Shown in pieces: positions 6,592-15,404 of a DNA stretch of 64,000 bases; positions within the stretch are counted from its first letter, which is position 1, and the number at the start of each line of letters is the position of its first letter. This stretch comes from Bradyrhizobium sp. JYMT SZCCT0428 (lineage in GTDB: Bacteria; Pseudomonadota; Alphaproteobacteria; Rhizobiales; Xanthobacteraceae). Below the pieces are notes generated by a model that saw nothing but the letters and a program-made list of their open reading frames with translations, made no database searches and was not told the DNA's origin. Made by a program: the position numbers and the translations under genes. Location: positions 1-64,000 of the forward strand of contig NZ_JAFCLS010000037.1 in assembly GCF_018131075.1 (NCBI RefSeq). The letters are read 5' to 3'.

Positions 6592-7293
6592 TCAATAGCT
6601 CAAGCTTGGATACCAGTCCTTGTCGCGGCCTTCAGGCGTGGTGTCCAAAAGGGCCCACAGCGGATCGAGGTCAGGTGCCCCGCGCGGATCCTGGCCGGGG
6701 TCGGCGGTACCCTGCCCCATTTCGCCGGACAAGAAATGACGGATCGAACCGTCGCGGCGCGTGAACACGTTATAGCCGGGCATATCGGCATCCGCGGCGC
6801 TGACGTAATCGCGCGTGTAATCGCCGGACGGATCGGAATAGATCCTGTGCTGTGTCCAGCCGCGCGCCTTCTTCGCTTCGATCAATCGTGCGATCGGCGA
6901 GCGCGCGACGAACACAAACGCGATGCGTTGCTCGACATCTTGCAGCTTGGCTGCCCACGTGGACATGAACGACGTGCACATCGGACACGGCTGATCGCGT
7001 TGCGGCCCGAACATGTAACTGTAGATCACGAGCGTCTGCTTGTTGCCGAACAGATCAGGCAGCGTGGCTTTGCCGCCTTCGCCTACGAACGAATAGGTCT
7101 TCGTCACCTCACCGCCGGGCGGCAATGCGCGGCGCATTTCGGCGACGCGCTCGATATGGCGACGGAGTTCGATTTCCTCAGCGAGCAATTGCTCGCGGGC
7201 ACGGCGATATTCGGCGCTTTCGTTGGGAATGCGCGCGGTATTGCCGCGGGCGAGTTCAGCGGCGGGCTTCAGGCTGGAACCGGACATGGGCAT
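6592..7293 (-). CDS. DUF899 thioredoxin-like family protein
   Basis: A 233-residue cytosolic protein of the DUF899 family, which has a thioredoxin-like fold. The recognisable parts are a helical N-terminus (residues 25-55), a strand and loop with the CPMC pair (C103, C106) inside the block FGPQRDQPCPMCTSF, and a C-terminal region ending in a tryptophan/tyrosine-rich tail. The two cysteines could be redox active, although the spacing is that of the family rather than of classic thioredoxin. It lies upstream of rtcB on the same strand with a gap of about 160 bp. No specific reaction is known to me for this family. Confidence 0.8.
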   Translation of the reverse strand: MPMSGSSLKPAAELARGNTARIPNESAEYRRAREQLLAEEIELRRHIERVAEMRRALPPGGEVTKTYSFVGEGGKATLPDLFGNKQTLVIYSYMFGPQRDQPCPMCTSFMSTWAAKLQDVEQRIAFVFVARSPIARLIEAKKARGWTQHRIYSDPSGDYTRDYVSAADADMPGYNVFTRRDGSIRHFLSGEMGQGTADPGQDPRGAPDLDPLWALLDTTPEGRDKDWYPSLSY

Positions 7294-7367
7294 GACCTCA
7301 CGGTTGGACGGCGTGCTGGGTTCCTACAAGACGATCCCAATGCGGCCGTTCCGACATGACCATCGGA

Positions 7368-8906
7368 CTATTTTCGGCGCAACCACGCCGGCAAAATGCC
7401 GTTTTCCAACGCCTGTTCCGGCGGCGGGGAACCGTCAAGCACATTCCCCTTCGGTCCCTCCAGCACATCGAGTGCGTAGGTCTCGATCGCGAGCGGGCCG
7501 CGCTTGCGGGTGACCTCCGCTATTCTCTCGACGCGGGCAAAGTCGTCCTTCAGCGGGTGATCGCCAGGGAAGGCCTCGCGCACATAGAGCTGTTTGCCGC
7601 CAAGCTGCGCCGCGGTCGGCTGGGGCATGTTGACCCAGCGAATGCGCTGGTTCTGTTGCGCGACGCACGTGCCCTTCGGCAGATAGAACGCAAGCCAGCC
7701 GGTGGTGCCGTAATCCGGCGCGAGCACGCAGGATGCGCCGGTGCGCGTCCGCACGGCCTCGATCTCGCCTGCGATTTCGCGCCAGCCGACGCCGACGCTG
7801 CGCACCGTGGCGTCGCGGCGATAACCCGAGAGCGCGCCGGTGTTGGCCTGCACGATCAGGATCGCAAACATCACGATGCCTGATGGCGCCGCCCAGCGCA
7901 GGCAGAAATTGACGGTGCGCTGCTCGCGCTTTTCCCACTGCACCAGGTGAGCCGCATAGGCCGCGGCGACCACGAACGCCGGATAGACCGGCGCGAACCA
8001 GTTCGCCTCGACGCGGGCATGCAGCGAATGCCAGACGAAATAGGCGGCGATGGTCCAGAACATCGTGCTGACCAGCACGCGCGCCGGCAACGCACCGGCG
8101 CGGCGCTGAAACAAAGCATAAAGACCCATCGCCCCGAGAATCCATACCAGCGGCGCTGCGAAGGCGATCTGCGTCGGAATCAGTTCGGCGATGAAGGCCG
8201 GTCTGAAATCCTCGATCCGCGCCCGGCCCATCTGCTTGATGAAAGACACCCAATGATGATCGGCGTTCCACAGAATGACCGGCGAAAACATCAGGAGTGC
8301 GACGAGGCCGCCGAGATAGGGCCATGGCGAGATCAGCCAGCGCCGCAGTTTCGGAACCACCACCAGCCAGATCAGGATCGCGGGGCCGAAGAACAGCGCG
8401 GTGTATTTCGACAACAGCGCAGCGCCCGTGGCGAGACCGACCGCCAGCCACCACGCACCGCGTCCGGTCTCAAGCACCTTGGCCAGCGAATACAGCACGA
8501 AGCTCGAGGCCACCAGGAGCGGCGCGTCCGGCGTGACGATCATGGTGCCGACCGCGGCCATCAGCGTGACATTGAGCAGGATCGCTGACGTCGTCGCCAC
8601 CCGCCTGCCGCCGAACAGCACGGCGGCGGTCTGGTACACCGCCCAGCTCATCGGCAATGCCAGCAGGATCGAGACCAGACGGACACCGAGTTCGGTGTCG
8701 CCCGCAATCATGGTGCCGAGGCGGATCACGAATGCCACCATCGGCGGATGGTCGTAATAGCCGCCGGCCAGATTCTTCGACCACATCCAGTAATAGGCTT
8801 CGTCGAAGGTGATCGGCGTGTAGGCAGCGGCTACCAGCCGTACCGCGACCAGCGCCAGGATCGTCAGAACCGTGTTGAGGACAAGCCGCGCCTCGTTCGG
8901 ATTCAT
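7368..8906 (-). CDS. Glycosyltransferase family 39 (ArnT/PMT-like) membrane protein
   Basis: A 512-residue polytopic membrane protein of the PMT_2/ArnT type, which transfers a sugar from an undecaprenyl-phosphate carrier to an acceptor on the periplasmic side. After the first membrane helix it has the diagnostic acidic motif FDEAYYW (34-40) and the YYDHPP segment (50-55), followed by about ten more hydrophobic helices and a soluble C-terminal domain. The start codon lies 7 bases past the stop of the GT2-GtrA gene, so the two form an operon in which the GT2 enzyme would load the lipid carrier and this enzyme would use it. The acceptor (lipid A, glycan or protein) cannot be read from the sequence. 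Confidence 0.88.
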   Translation of the reverse strand: MNPNEARLVLNTVLTILALVAVRLVAAAYTPITFDEAYYWMWSKNLAGGYYDHPPMVAFVIRLGTMIAGDTELGVRLVSILLALPMSWAVYQTAAVLFGGRRVATTSAILLNVTLMAAVGTMIVTPDAPLLVASSFVLYSLAKVLETGRGAWWLAVGLATGAALLSKYTALFFGPAILIWLVVVPKLRRWLISPWPYLGGLVALLMFSPVILWNADHHWVSFIKQMGRARIEDFRPAFIAELIPTQIAFAAPLVWILGAMGLYALFQRRAGALPARVLVSTMFWTIAAYFVWHSLHARVEANWFAPVYPAFVVAAAYAAHLVQWEKREQRTVNFCLRWAAPSGIVMFAILIVQANTGALSGYRRDATVRSVGVGWREIAGEIEAVRTRTGASCVLAPDYGTTGWLAFYLPKGTCVAQQNQRIRWVNMPQPTAAQLGGKQLYVREAFPGDHPLKDDFARVERIAEVTRKRGPLAIETYALDVLEGPKGNVLDGSPPPEQALENGILPAWLRRK

Positions 8907-8913
8907 TTTTGGA

Positions 8914-10047
8914 TCATCGCTTGCGCCAGACGAACAGTCCGGACATCGCGTAGTTCCAGACCACGCCCATCAGCGCGCCCGCCGCTCCCGCCAGCCACCA
9001 GATCGGCTCCTGATCGTAGACCGAGAACGCGACGCCGACATTGGCGAACAGGCCGACGCTGCAGACGAGGTAAAACAGCAGCAGGCCGCGCAGGATGGCA
9101 AAACCCTTCAGGCGTTGATCGCGATAGGTGAGAAAGTTGTTCAGGATGAAATTGCTGGTCATCGCCACCAGCGCGCCGACGGCCTGCGACTCCGGGAACG
9201 GCAGGTTGAAGAGTTGGTTCGCGATGAACAGCGCCGCGAGATGCACGACGAGGCCGATCGAGCCGACCATCGCAAACAACAGAAAGCGCAGCGAGACCAC
9301 GTCGTGAGTGAACTTGGCCAGCACCAGACCAAGGAAATCCAGCGCCACCATCGAATCGAGCTTGCTCTCGCCGTGCTGGCGCGAGCCGAAGGTAAAGGGA
9401 ACCTCGACCGTGCGCAGTTTGCCTTGCGCGGTCGCGACGATGTCGAGCAGGATCTTGAAGCCCTGGATCGAAAGCTGCGGCGCCAGTTGCTCGAAGCGAT
9501 CGCGGCGGATCATGAAGAAGCCGCTCATCGGATCGGCGATCTCGACCTTGAGCACGCGTCTTGCAACTTCGGTCGCGAGCGCGCTGATACCGGCGCGTCC
9601 CTTGTTGAAACTGTCGGCGCTGCCGCCCTCGACATAGCGGCTGCCGACCACGAGTTCGGCCTCGCCACGTTGCAAGAGGCCCACCATCTTCGGCAACTGG
9701 GTCTCGTCGTGCTGCAGATCGGCGTCGATGACAGCCGCATAGGGCGCGCTGGCGGCGAGAATGCCCTCGATGCACGCCCCGGACAGGCCACGCCGCCCGA
9801 TCCGGCGGATGCAGCGGACGCGGGGATCCTTCTGCGCCAGGCCGCGCACGACCTCCCAGGTGCCGTCAGGGGAATTGTCGTCGACGAACACGACTTCCCA
9901 GGGGATGTCCTTGAGGGTCGCGTCCAGCCGCCGGTAGAGGACGGTGACGTTGTCGCGCTCGTTAAAGGTAGGGACGACGACCGAAAGCTGAGGCAAACCG
10001 GCGGCCTGCGTCGGGTTTTCGGGGCCCGGTTTGATGGCTTGATTCAT
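8914..10047 (-). CDS. GT2 glycosyltransferase fused to a GtrA-like membrane domain
   Basis: A 377-residue protein resembling dolichyl/undecaprenyl-phosphate sugar synthases. The N-terminal GT2 domain (about 20-235) shows SVVVPTFNERDN, the nucleotide-binding FVDDNSPDGT and the metal-binding DADLQHD (108-114). The C-terminal part (about 245-375) has four membrane helices of the GtrA type, thought to flip or anchor the lipid-linked sugar. It probably makes a polyprenyl-phosphate sugar for the GT39 enzyme encoded 7 bases downstream. I start at the ATG at 10047, which begins just before the conserved domain; an upstream ATG at 10134 would add 29 residues unlike the family. Confidence 0.88.
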   Translation of the reverse strand: MNQAIKPGPENPTQAAGLPQLSVVVPTFNERDNVTVLYRRLDATLKDIPWEVVFVDDNSPDGTWEVVRGLAQKDPRVRCIRRIGRRGLSGACIEGILAASAPYAAVIDADLQHDETQLPKMVGLLQRGEAELVVGSRYVEGGSADSFNKGRAGISALATEVARRVLKVEIADPMSGFFMIRRDRFEQLAPQLSIQGFKILLDIVATAQGKLRTVEVPFTFGSRQHGESKLDSMVALDFLGLVLAKFTHDVVSLRFLLFAMVGSIGLVVHLAALFIANQLFNLPFPESQAVGALVAMTSNFILNNFLTYRDQRLKGFAILRGLLLFYLVCSVGLFANVGVAFSVYDQEPIWWLAGAAGALMGVVWNYAMSGLFVWRKR

Positions 10048-10365
10048 GGGGCCAGCGTATATCCGCAGCCGCTGGGGATGCCAAGGCGCCGCCAGCACTA
10101 CCAATGGCGCCGCCAGCGATCGAAGCCGCCGCAAGTCTTACAAAAGCAGGGTCGCGGGAACAGGTCTCAGGTGGGGAAACTGGGCCAAAAAGGCCCCCAA
10201 AATGCCAACGACCACGAACAGAGGGCGCGCGTACATCCGGCGCAGCCAAACTATTCATGGTCGTCCCAGCGCCGGAGCTTCTTAAGGCTCGACGTCGCCG
10301 TTAGGAGCAAGATAGGGATGCCAGGGGCCTTCTGCAAGGGGTGGCCTAACCCTGCCCTGCGTCAG
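10048..10365. other. Intergenic region without a recognised gene
   Basis: About 320 bp. It holds the promoter side of the GT2-GT39 operon, a direct repeat of GGCGCCGCCAGC (near 10084 and 10104) and a GGGCC-A5-GGCCC hairpin around 10182-10196. I see no gene. Confidence 0.4.
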
Positions 10366-10560
10366 TTAATTCGGCACCTCCCGGATCACGGGTCCCCGTG
10401 GCGCGGGCGCCGCGGGCGCCATCTGGGACGGTTGCTGGACGACGGCCGGCTTCGGCGCCGGCTTGCCAAACTGCCCGATCGGCCCATAGGCGATCGCAAC
10501 CACCAGCACGATCGAGGCGACAATGGCACCCAAGATCCCGGCTATCGACTCAGAATTCAT
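10366..10560 (-). CDS. Small single-helix membrane protein (64 residues)
   Basis: The product has one hydrophobic helix near its N-terminus (GILGAIVASIVLVVAIAYG) followed by a proline/alanine-rich tail. It would sit in the inner membrane with the short tail outside it. The ATG at 10560 has a purine-rich GGGGGA about 9 bases upstream. The family is not recognised and no function can be assigned. Confidence 0.5.
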   Translation of the reverse strand: MNSESIAGILGAIVASIVLVVAIAYGPIGQFGKPAPKPAVVQQPSQMAPAAPAPRGPVIREVPN

Positions 10561-10641
10561 ACCCGACAATCCCCCGTCTGATCGGGAATCAATATCACGG
10601 AAGGCCGGAATGGTGGAATAGGCTGGCGAAAGCCGCCTTGG

Positions 10642-10998
10642 CTACTTCGACGCGGCTTTGCGCCTTGCGAACGCCGTCACGATGTCCTTCTGGGCGAAGG
10701 CGATGGCATCGTTGGCCGTCGTCAGGTTCGCGCCCCCATCCTTGTCCGGGGACTGGATCGCGAGAAATCCCACCAGCGCCACCCGGAAATTCTGCCGTTC
10801 CGACGCACAGGCAGCCGCGATCAATGCGCCAAATTCCTGTTCCGGCATGTTCTTGTTGCTCTCGCGCGGATACTCGCGGGCCAGGCAGTTCCAGTAGGCG
10901 TCACGCCCCGAAACCGCCAATTTGCGCGCCTCACCGACCTCGTCGGCGAGCACGGGGAAAGCGGTCATCACGACCAATGCGGCGATCAGGATGCGCAT
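10642..10998 (-). CDS. Secreted hypothetical protein (118 residues)
   Basis: The protein begins with a clear Sec signal peptide (MRILIAALVVMTAFPVLA, cleavage after about residue 18) and continues as a small, mostly helical periplasmic protein with two cysteines in the mature part that could form a disulfide. I place the start at 10998 because GGAG lies 6 bases upstream and the signal peptide then starts correctly. It follows the SulP and small basic protein genes on the same strand, about 150 bp away, and may be independent of them. I do not recognise the family. Confidence 0.7.
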   Translation of the reverse strand: MRILIAALVVMTAFPVLADEVGEARKLAVSGRDAYWNCLAREYPRESNKNMPEQEFGALIAAACASERQNFRVALVGFLAIQSPDKDGGANLTTANDAIAFAQKDIVTAFARRKAASK

Positions 10999-11148
10999 CC
11001 TTTTCTCCATTCTTGTTTTGCGTAGCCCGACCCGCGATCGAGACAAGAGTGAACAGCACGGTTTCAGCGAGTTGGCCAATCACGATTGATTGGGCTGGTC
11101 TGGAGTACGCGCCGTCGGAGAACGTGCCGGATCCGCGATCAACGCATC

Positions 11149-11289
11149 TCAGGAGCTTGTGCGGTGGCGCGCGCTTCGCTTTGACGCCGGCCCGGCCCCA
11201 CGCATGTAATGCCGCTCCGGCCGATAGCGGCCGGACCAATTTCGCATCATCCTGCGGACGAATGTCGACAGCCATTGGAAGATCGCCAT
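11149..11289 (-). CDS. Small basic protein (46 residues)
   Basis: A short open frame starting ATG at 11287-11289, with GGAG 8 bases upstream. It encodes MAIFQWLSTFVRRMMRNW and then an arginine-rich, positively charged tail. The first 16 residues could form an amphipathic helix. It begins 32 bp past the stop of the SulP transporter gene on the same strand, so co-transcription is likely. The ribosome site and operon position support it; the product is unrecognised. Confidence 0.45.
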   Translation of the reverse strand: MAIFQWLSTFVRRMMRNWSGRYRPERHYMRGAGPASKRSARHRTSS

Positions 11290-11321
11290 CGGAAGCTCCT
11301 TCTCGTTCCGCATTCCGAAAT

Positions 11322-12833
11322 TCAGGCGCCGAGCTGGCCGGTCAGCCGCTCGTGGAACGAGGAGCTGCGCTGGTCGAGCCCCACGAACGTGACTGACGCG
11401 CCATGGTCGCGGTATTTGGTTTCAATCGAATCCAGCGCCGCGACGCTCGAAGCGTCCCAGATCTGGGAATGGGTGAGATCGATCAGGACGCGCTTGGGAT
11501 CCGCGCCGTAGGAGAAGCGTTCGACGAGGTCGTTGCTGCTGCCGAAGAACAGCGGCCCATGGACGTGATAGCGAACCGAAAGGCCGTCCTCGCTGAGCGT
11601 GCGGTCGGCCCGGATGACATGGGCGACCCGGCGCGCGAACAACACCATCGCCAGCAACACCCCGACGGCGATCCCGATCGCGAGATTGCTGGTCGCCACG
11701 GTGACGGCAACGGTCAGGACCATCACCAGCGTTTCCGGGATCGGCATGCGCTTGAGCGACGCAGGCCGGATGCTGTGCCAGTCGATGGTCTTGAGGGCTG
11801 CGATCATCATGACGGCAGCGAGCGCCACCATCGGAATTTGCGCCATCAGGTCGCTGAGCGCCGTCACCAGCACCAGCAGCACGAGTGCGGCGACCGCCGT
11901 CGATATCCTGGTGCGGCCCTGCCCGATCTTCACGTTGACCACGGTCTGGGCGATCATCGCGCATCCGCCGATGCCGCCATAGAACCCGGCTGCGATATTG
12001 GCGACGCCGAGCGCCCAGGACTCCTTGCCCTTGTGCGAGCGGGTATCGGTCAGGTCGTCGACCAGCTTGGCCGTCAGCAGCGTCTCCAGCAGGCCGACAA
12101 AGGCGACGCTGAGCGCGGTCGGCCAGATGATGCTGAGCGTTTGAAGGTTGAGCGGGACGATGAACGGCGTAAGGCCCGGCAGTCCCGGCGCCATGGCGCC
12201 CTCGCCGCCGACATTGGGAACGGTCAGATGCCCGACCATCACGATCGCGGTCACGACGATGATCGCGACCAGCGGCGCCGGCACTGATGTCGTGAAGCGG
12301 GGCATGATGAGGACAACGGCGATCGTCAGCGCGAACAGCGGATAGACCAGCCATGGCACATTGAAGATGTGGGGCACCTGCGCCGCGAAGATCAGAATGC
12401 CGAGCGCATTCACAAAACCGATCATCACCGAGCGTGGTACGAAGCGCATCACCCGCGCCAGTCCGGCAACTCCAAAGACGATCTGGATGACGCCGGCAAA
12501 AAGGATGGTCGGCAGGATATAGCCGACGCCATGCACCTTCACCATCGGCCCGATCACCAGCGCGATCGAGCCCGCCGCGGCGGTGACCATCGCAGGCCGG
12601 CCACCGAGCGCCGACATCACCAGACACAGCACGATCGAGGAAACCAGCGCCACCTTGGGATCGACGCCGGAGACAAAGGAGAACGAGATCACCTCCGGAA
12701 TCAGCGCCAGCGCGGTGACGATGCCGGCCAGGGATTCGCGGACGAAAAGGTTGGGCGCACGCAGCACCGCACCGATCGACGGTGAGTCTTCAAACTGGAG
12801 TTGCGCGTTGGTCGTGGTGCTGGCGGCTTGCAT
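11322..12833 (-). CDS. SulP-family anion transporter with STAS domain
   Basis: A 503-residue inner-membrane protein of the SLC26/SulP family. The transmembrane part covers about residues 25-395 (including the segment LIPEVISFSFVSGVDP at the start of the core) and is followed by a cytoplasmic STAS domain (about 410-500). SulP proteins move sulfate, bicarbonate or other anions with protons or sodium. The gene follows the arylsulfatase and formylglycine enzyme genes in the same direction, so handling of sulfate released from sulfate esters is the natural reading. That substrate is inferred from context. I start at the ATG at 12833 because GGAAG lies 6 bases upstream. Confidence 0.88.
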   Translation of the reverse strand: MQAASTTTNAQLQFEDSPSIGAVLRAPNLFVRESLAGIVTALALIPEVISFSFVSGVDPKVALVSSIVLCLVMSALGGRPAMVTAAAGSIALVIGPMVKVHGVGYILPTILFAGVIQIVFGVAGLARVMRFVPRSVMIGFVNALGILIFAAQVPHIFNVPWLVYPLFALTIAVVLIMPRFTTSVPAPLVAIIVVTAIVMVGHLTVPNVGGEGAMAPGLPGLTPFIVPLNLQTLSIIWPTALSVAFVGLLETLLTAKLVDDLTDTRSHKGKESWALGVANIAAGFYGGIGGCAMIAQTVVNVKIGQGRTRISTAVAALVLLVLVTALSDLMAQIPMVALAAVMMIAALKTIDWHSIRPASLKRMPIPETLVMVLTVAVTVATSNLAIGIAVGVLLAMVLFARRVAHVIRADRTLSEDGLSVRYHVHGPLFFGSSNDLVERFSYGADPKRVLIDLTHSQIWDASSVAALDSIETKYRDHGASVTFVGLDQRSSSFHERLTGQLGA

Positions 12834-12894
12834 GGGAAACTTCCAAAGATGTGAGGCGGTGCTCCGGCCTCGCCGGTGGCGAACAGGATTCTCG

Positions 12895-13902
12895 TCAGGT
12901 GCCCGGCGGTTGACGCACGACGCAGCGGAAGCCGATGTGACAGGTGGAGGAATCGACGGTTTCACCCTGGCGCGCCGACGGCCGGTAACGCAGGCAATAA
13001 TTCGGCGCGCACAGATGCGAACCGCCCTTCACCACGCGGCGCACGGATGTGTCATCACCCGCGCTGGTATGACAGCACGATTGCTGTTGCTGCTCCTGCG
13101 CAGCGCCATAAGGGCTCGACGTCCATTCCCAGGTGTTGCCGACCATGTCGAACAGGCCGTAGCCATTGGCCGGAAACGCATCGACCGGCGACGTGCCCTC
13201 GTAGCCGTCGTCGGCCGAATTCTGGTAAGGGAAATGGCCCTGCCAGGTATTGGCCATGAACTGCCCGTCCGGATTGGAGGCATCGCCCCAGGGATAGGCC
13301 TTGCCTTCAAGACCGCCGCGCGCGGCGAATTCCCACTCTGCTTCGGTCGGAAGCTCCTTGCCGGCCCACGCCGCGTAAGCGAGCGCGTCCTCATAGGCCA
13401 CATGCACGACAGGATGATTTTCGCAGCCCGCGATCGAACTCTCCGGCCCCTGCGGATGCCGCCAGTCGGCGCCGGGCCTGTATTCCCACCAGGCGAGATT
13501 GTTGCGCAGGTTGACCGGACGATCGGGCTTCTTGAACACCAGCGAGCCCGGCACCAGCATTTGCGGATCGGCGTCGGGATACATCGAAGGATTCGGCGGA
13601 CGTTCGGAATAGGTGACGTATCCGGTCGCCTCGACGAATTTTTGAAACTCGGCATTGGTGACGGGATAGGTGTCGATCCAGAAACCGTCGACGGAGGCAG
13701 GACGCACCGGGCGCTCTTCCCGATAGAAGCTGTTGGAGCCCATCAGGAAAGAGCCGCCCGGGATCCAGATCATGGAATCGCGGTTGATTGTGCCAGGCGT
13801 TGCGCCCGTGCTTGGTTGGCCGGGGAGCGAGCAGCAGCCCGCTCCCCGGCGATTGCCGGCTGCACCCTGCGCGACATCAGCCGCCATCGTCGGTGCAGAC
13901 AT
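12895..13902 (-). CDS. Formylglycine-generating enzyme (sulfatase-modifying factor)
   Basis: This 335-residue protein converts the active-site cysteine of a sulfatase into formylglycine using oxygen and copper. The FGE-sulfatase domain starts at about residue 44 (MIWIPGGSFLMGS) and includes LPTEAEWEFAARGG (184-197) and GYGLFDMVGNTWEW. It ends with the catalytic block GGSHLCAPNYCLRYRPSAR, which carries both active cysteines (C298 and C303). Keeping both cysteines marks a true FGE rather than one of the many FGE-like proteins. The start codon lies 5 bases past the sulfatase stop codon, so the enzyme and its client are co-expressed. A longer frame to 14028 overlaps the sulfatase and is less likely. 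Confidence 0.93.
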   Translation of the reverse strand: MSAPTMAADVAQGAAGNRRGAGCCSLPGQPSTGATPGTINRDSMIWIPGGSFLMGSNSFYREERPVRPASVDGFWIDTYPVTNAEFQKFVEATGYVTYSERPPNPSMYPDADPQMLVPGSLVFKKPDRPVNLRNNLAWWEYRPGADWRHPQGPESSIAGCENHPVVHVAYEDALAYAAWAGKELPTEAEWEFAARGGLEGKAYPWGDASNPDGQFMANTWQGHFPYQNSADDGYEGTSPVDAFPANGYGLFDMVGNTWEWTSSPYGAAQEQQQQSCCHTSAGDDTSVRRVVKGGSHLCAPNYCLRYRPSARQGETVDSSTCHIGFRCVVRQPPGT

Positions 13903-13907
13903 CGTAC

Positions 13908-15275
13908 TCAAGCCTTCTGGCGCTGCTTCGGCACGAAATCGAGTGCCGCGCCCGGCGGAATCAGTTCCTCCTTCTTGGCGCTCTCCTCGAAGTCGCGGAT
14001 GATGCGCTGGGCGTGCTGCATCACCCACCAGCGAACATAGCGCTGGTTGACGGCGTCACGCTCCTTGGGGTCTTCCTTCAGATGCGTGATGCGGGCAAAT
14101 CCGAGCGCCAGTTCCGGATCATGGAAGTGCTGCTGCCGCTTGAAGTTGATCTTGAAGTCCTTCCACTTCACGGCATGCAGTTCGTCCTTGAGCCAGACGA
14201 TGCAGGACTCGCGGTTGGACGTTTCCTTCTTGCCGAGGAAGAACTCGCTCTGGTCGACGCCGTCGATCAGCCGATCCTTGGGCGCCTCGCAATCGGTCAT
14301 GGACAGCAGCGTGGTGAACATGTCGGTGACATGAACCATCTCGTTGCTTTCGGTGCCCGGCTTGATGTGGCCCGGCCAGCGGATCAGGAGCGGCGTACGA
14401 ATGCCGCCTTCGGCCGAGCTGAAATACGAGCCGTCGAAGAAGCCGCCGGTGCCGCGGCCGGCGAGATGGTCCTCGGCGCCGTTGTCACCGCACATCACGA
14501 CGATGGTGTTGTCGCGAACGCCGAGTTCGTCGAGCTTGTCGAGCAGCACGCCGAAATCATGGTCCAGCATCAACAGGCAATCGCCCCAGTCGCCATTGGT
14601 GCTCTTGCCGACGAATTCGTCGCGCGGGCTCATCGGGAAATGCATCAGCGAGTGGTTGAAGTAGCAGTAGAACGGCTTGTCCGCCTTGACGGACTTTTCC
14701 ATGAACTTGATGGCGCGCTTCTGGTACTCGAGGTCGCAAGTTTTCTTGGTTTCCATGGTGAGCTGCTCGTCGAGCAGCGGCCAGGCACCCTTGCCCTTGA
14801 CGCCTTCATGCATGTGCGAGAATCCGTCGCGCTCCGCGACATAATGCGGGTCGGTCAGCCACATACATTCGTCATAGGTACGCAAGGGGCCGTACCATTC
14901 GTCAAAGCCGTGGTCGGTCGGGAAGCGGCCGTCCTCGGCGCCGATGTGCCATTTGCCGTAGATCGAGGTCGCATAGCCCGCATCCGACAGGATGGTGCCG
15001 ATGGTGCGCTCCCACTTGACGATACCGCCGCCATTGCCGCCGAGCGCGATGGTGTGGTTGCCCGATCGGATTGGGAAACGGCCGGTCATCAGCGCCGAAC
15101 GCGTCGGCGTGCACTGCGGCTCGACGACGTAGTGCGTCAGCTTGGCGCCTTCCTTTGCGAACTGATCCATGCGCTTGGTATCGGCGCCGCGCAGAATGCC
15201 GCCGCCGTAGCAACCGAGTTCGCCCATGCCCAGATTGTCGACATGGAAAAACAGAATGTTTGGTTTCTTTGCCAT
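13908..15275 (-). CDS. Cytoplasmic arylsulfatase (Cys-type)
   Basis: A 455-residue type I sulfatase that hydrolyses sulfate esters. The N-terminus PNILFFHVDNLGMGELG gives the first metal ligand (D13). The signature CTPTRSALMTGR (C55 to R66) contains the cysteine that becomes formylglycine. GDNGAEDH further on supplies more metal ligands. There is no signal peptide, so the enzyme acts in the cytoplasm, like Pseudomonas AtsA, and its substrate must be imported; an ABC importer is encoded just upstream. The cognate formylglycine enzyme follows directly. The exact ester (aryl, alkyl or choline sulfate) cannot be told from sequence alone. Confidence 0.93.
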   Translation of the reverse strand: MAKKPNILFFHVDNLGMGELGCYGGGILRGADTKRMDQFAKEGAKLTHYVVEPQCTPTRSALMTGRFPIRSGNHTIALGGNGGGIVKWERTIGTILSDAGYATSIYGKWHIGAEDGRFPTDHGFDEWYGPLRTYDECMWLTDPHYVAERDGFSHMHEGVKGKGAWPLLDEQLTMETKKTCDLEYQKRAIKFMEKSVKADKPFYCYFNHSLMHFPMSPRDEFVGKSTNGDWGDCLLMLDHDFGVLLDKLDELGVRDNTIVVMCGDNGAEDHLAGRGTGGFFDGSYFSSAEGGIRTPLLIRWPGHIKPGTESNEMVHVTDMFTTLLSMTDCEAPKDRLIDGVDQSEFFLGKKETSNRESCIVWLKDELHAVKWKDFKINFKRQQHFHDPELALGFARITHLKEDPKERDAVNQRYVRWWVMQHAQRIIRDFEESAKKEELIPPGAALDFVPKQRQKA

Positions 15276-15404
15276 TGAATGCTCCGATTTGATGGACGCC
15301 AGGCGTGAGTCATCGTTGACGCGCGCGCCTGTTTGCGTCTGTGCTTGATTGCTGTGATCGATTTTTGGGTTCGCGCCTGTCAGGCCGCGACGTTCAAAGT
15401 TACG

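Noticed and set aside
13903..14028. 42-residue N-terminal extension of the formylglycine enzyme
   Set aside because: It overlaps the sulfatase 3' end and has arginine-rich, domain-free composition; the ATG at 13902 follows the sulfatase stop by 5 bases.
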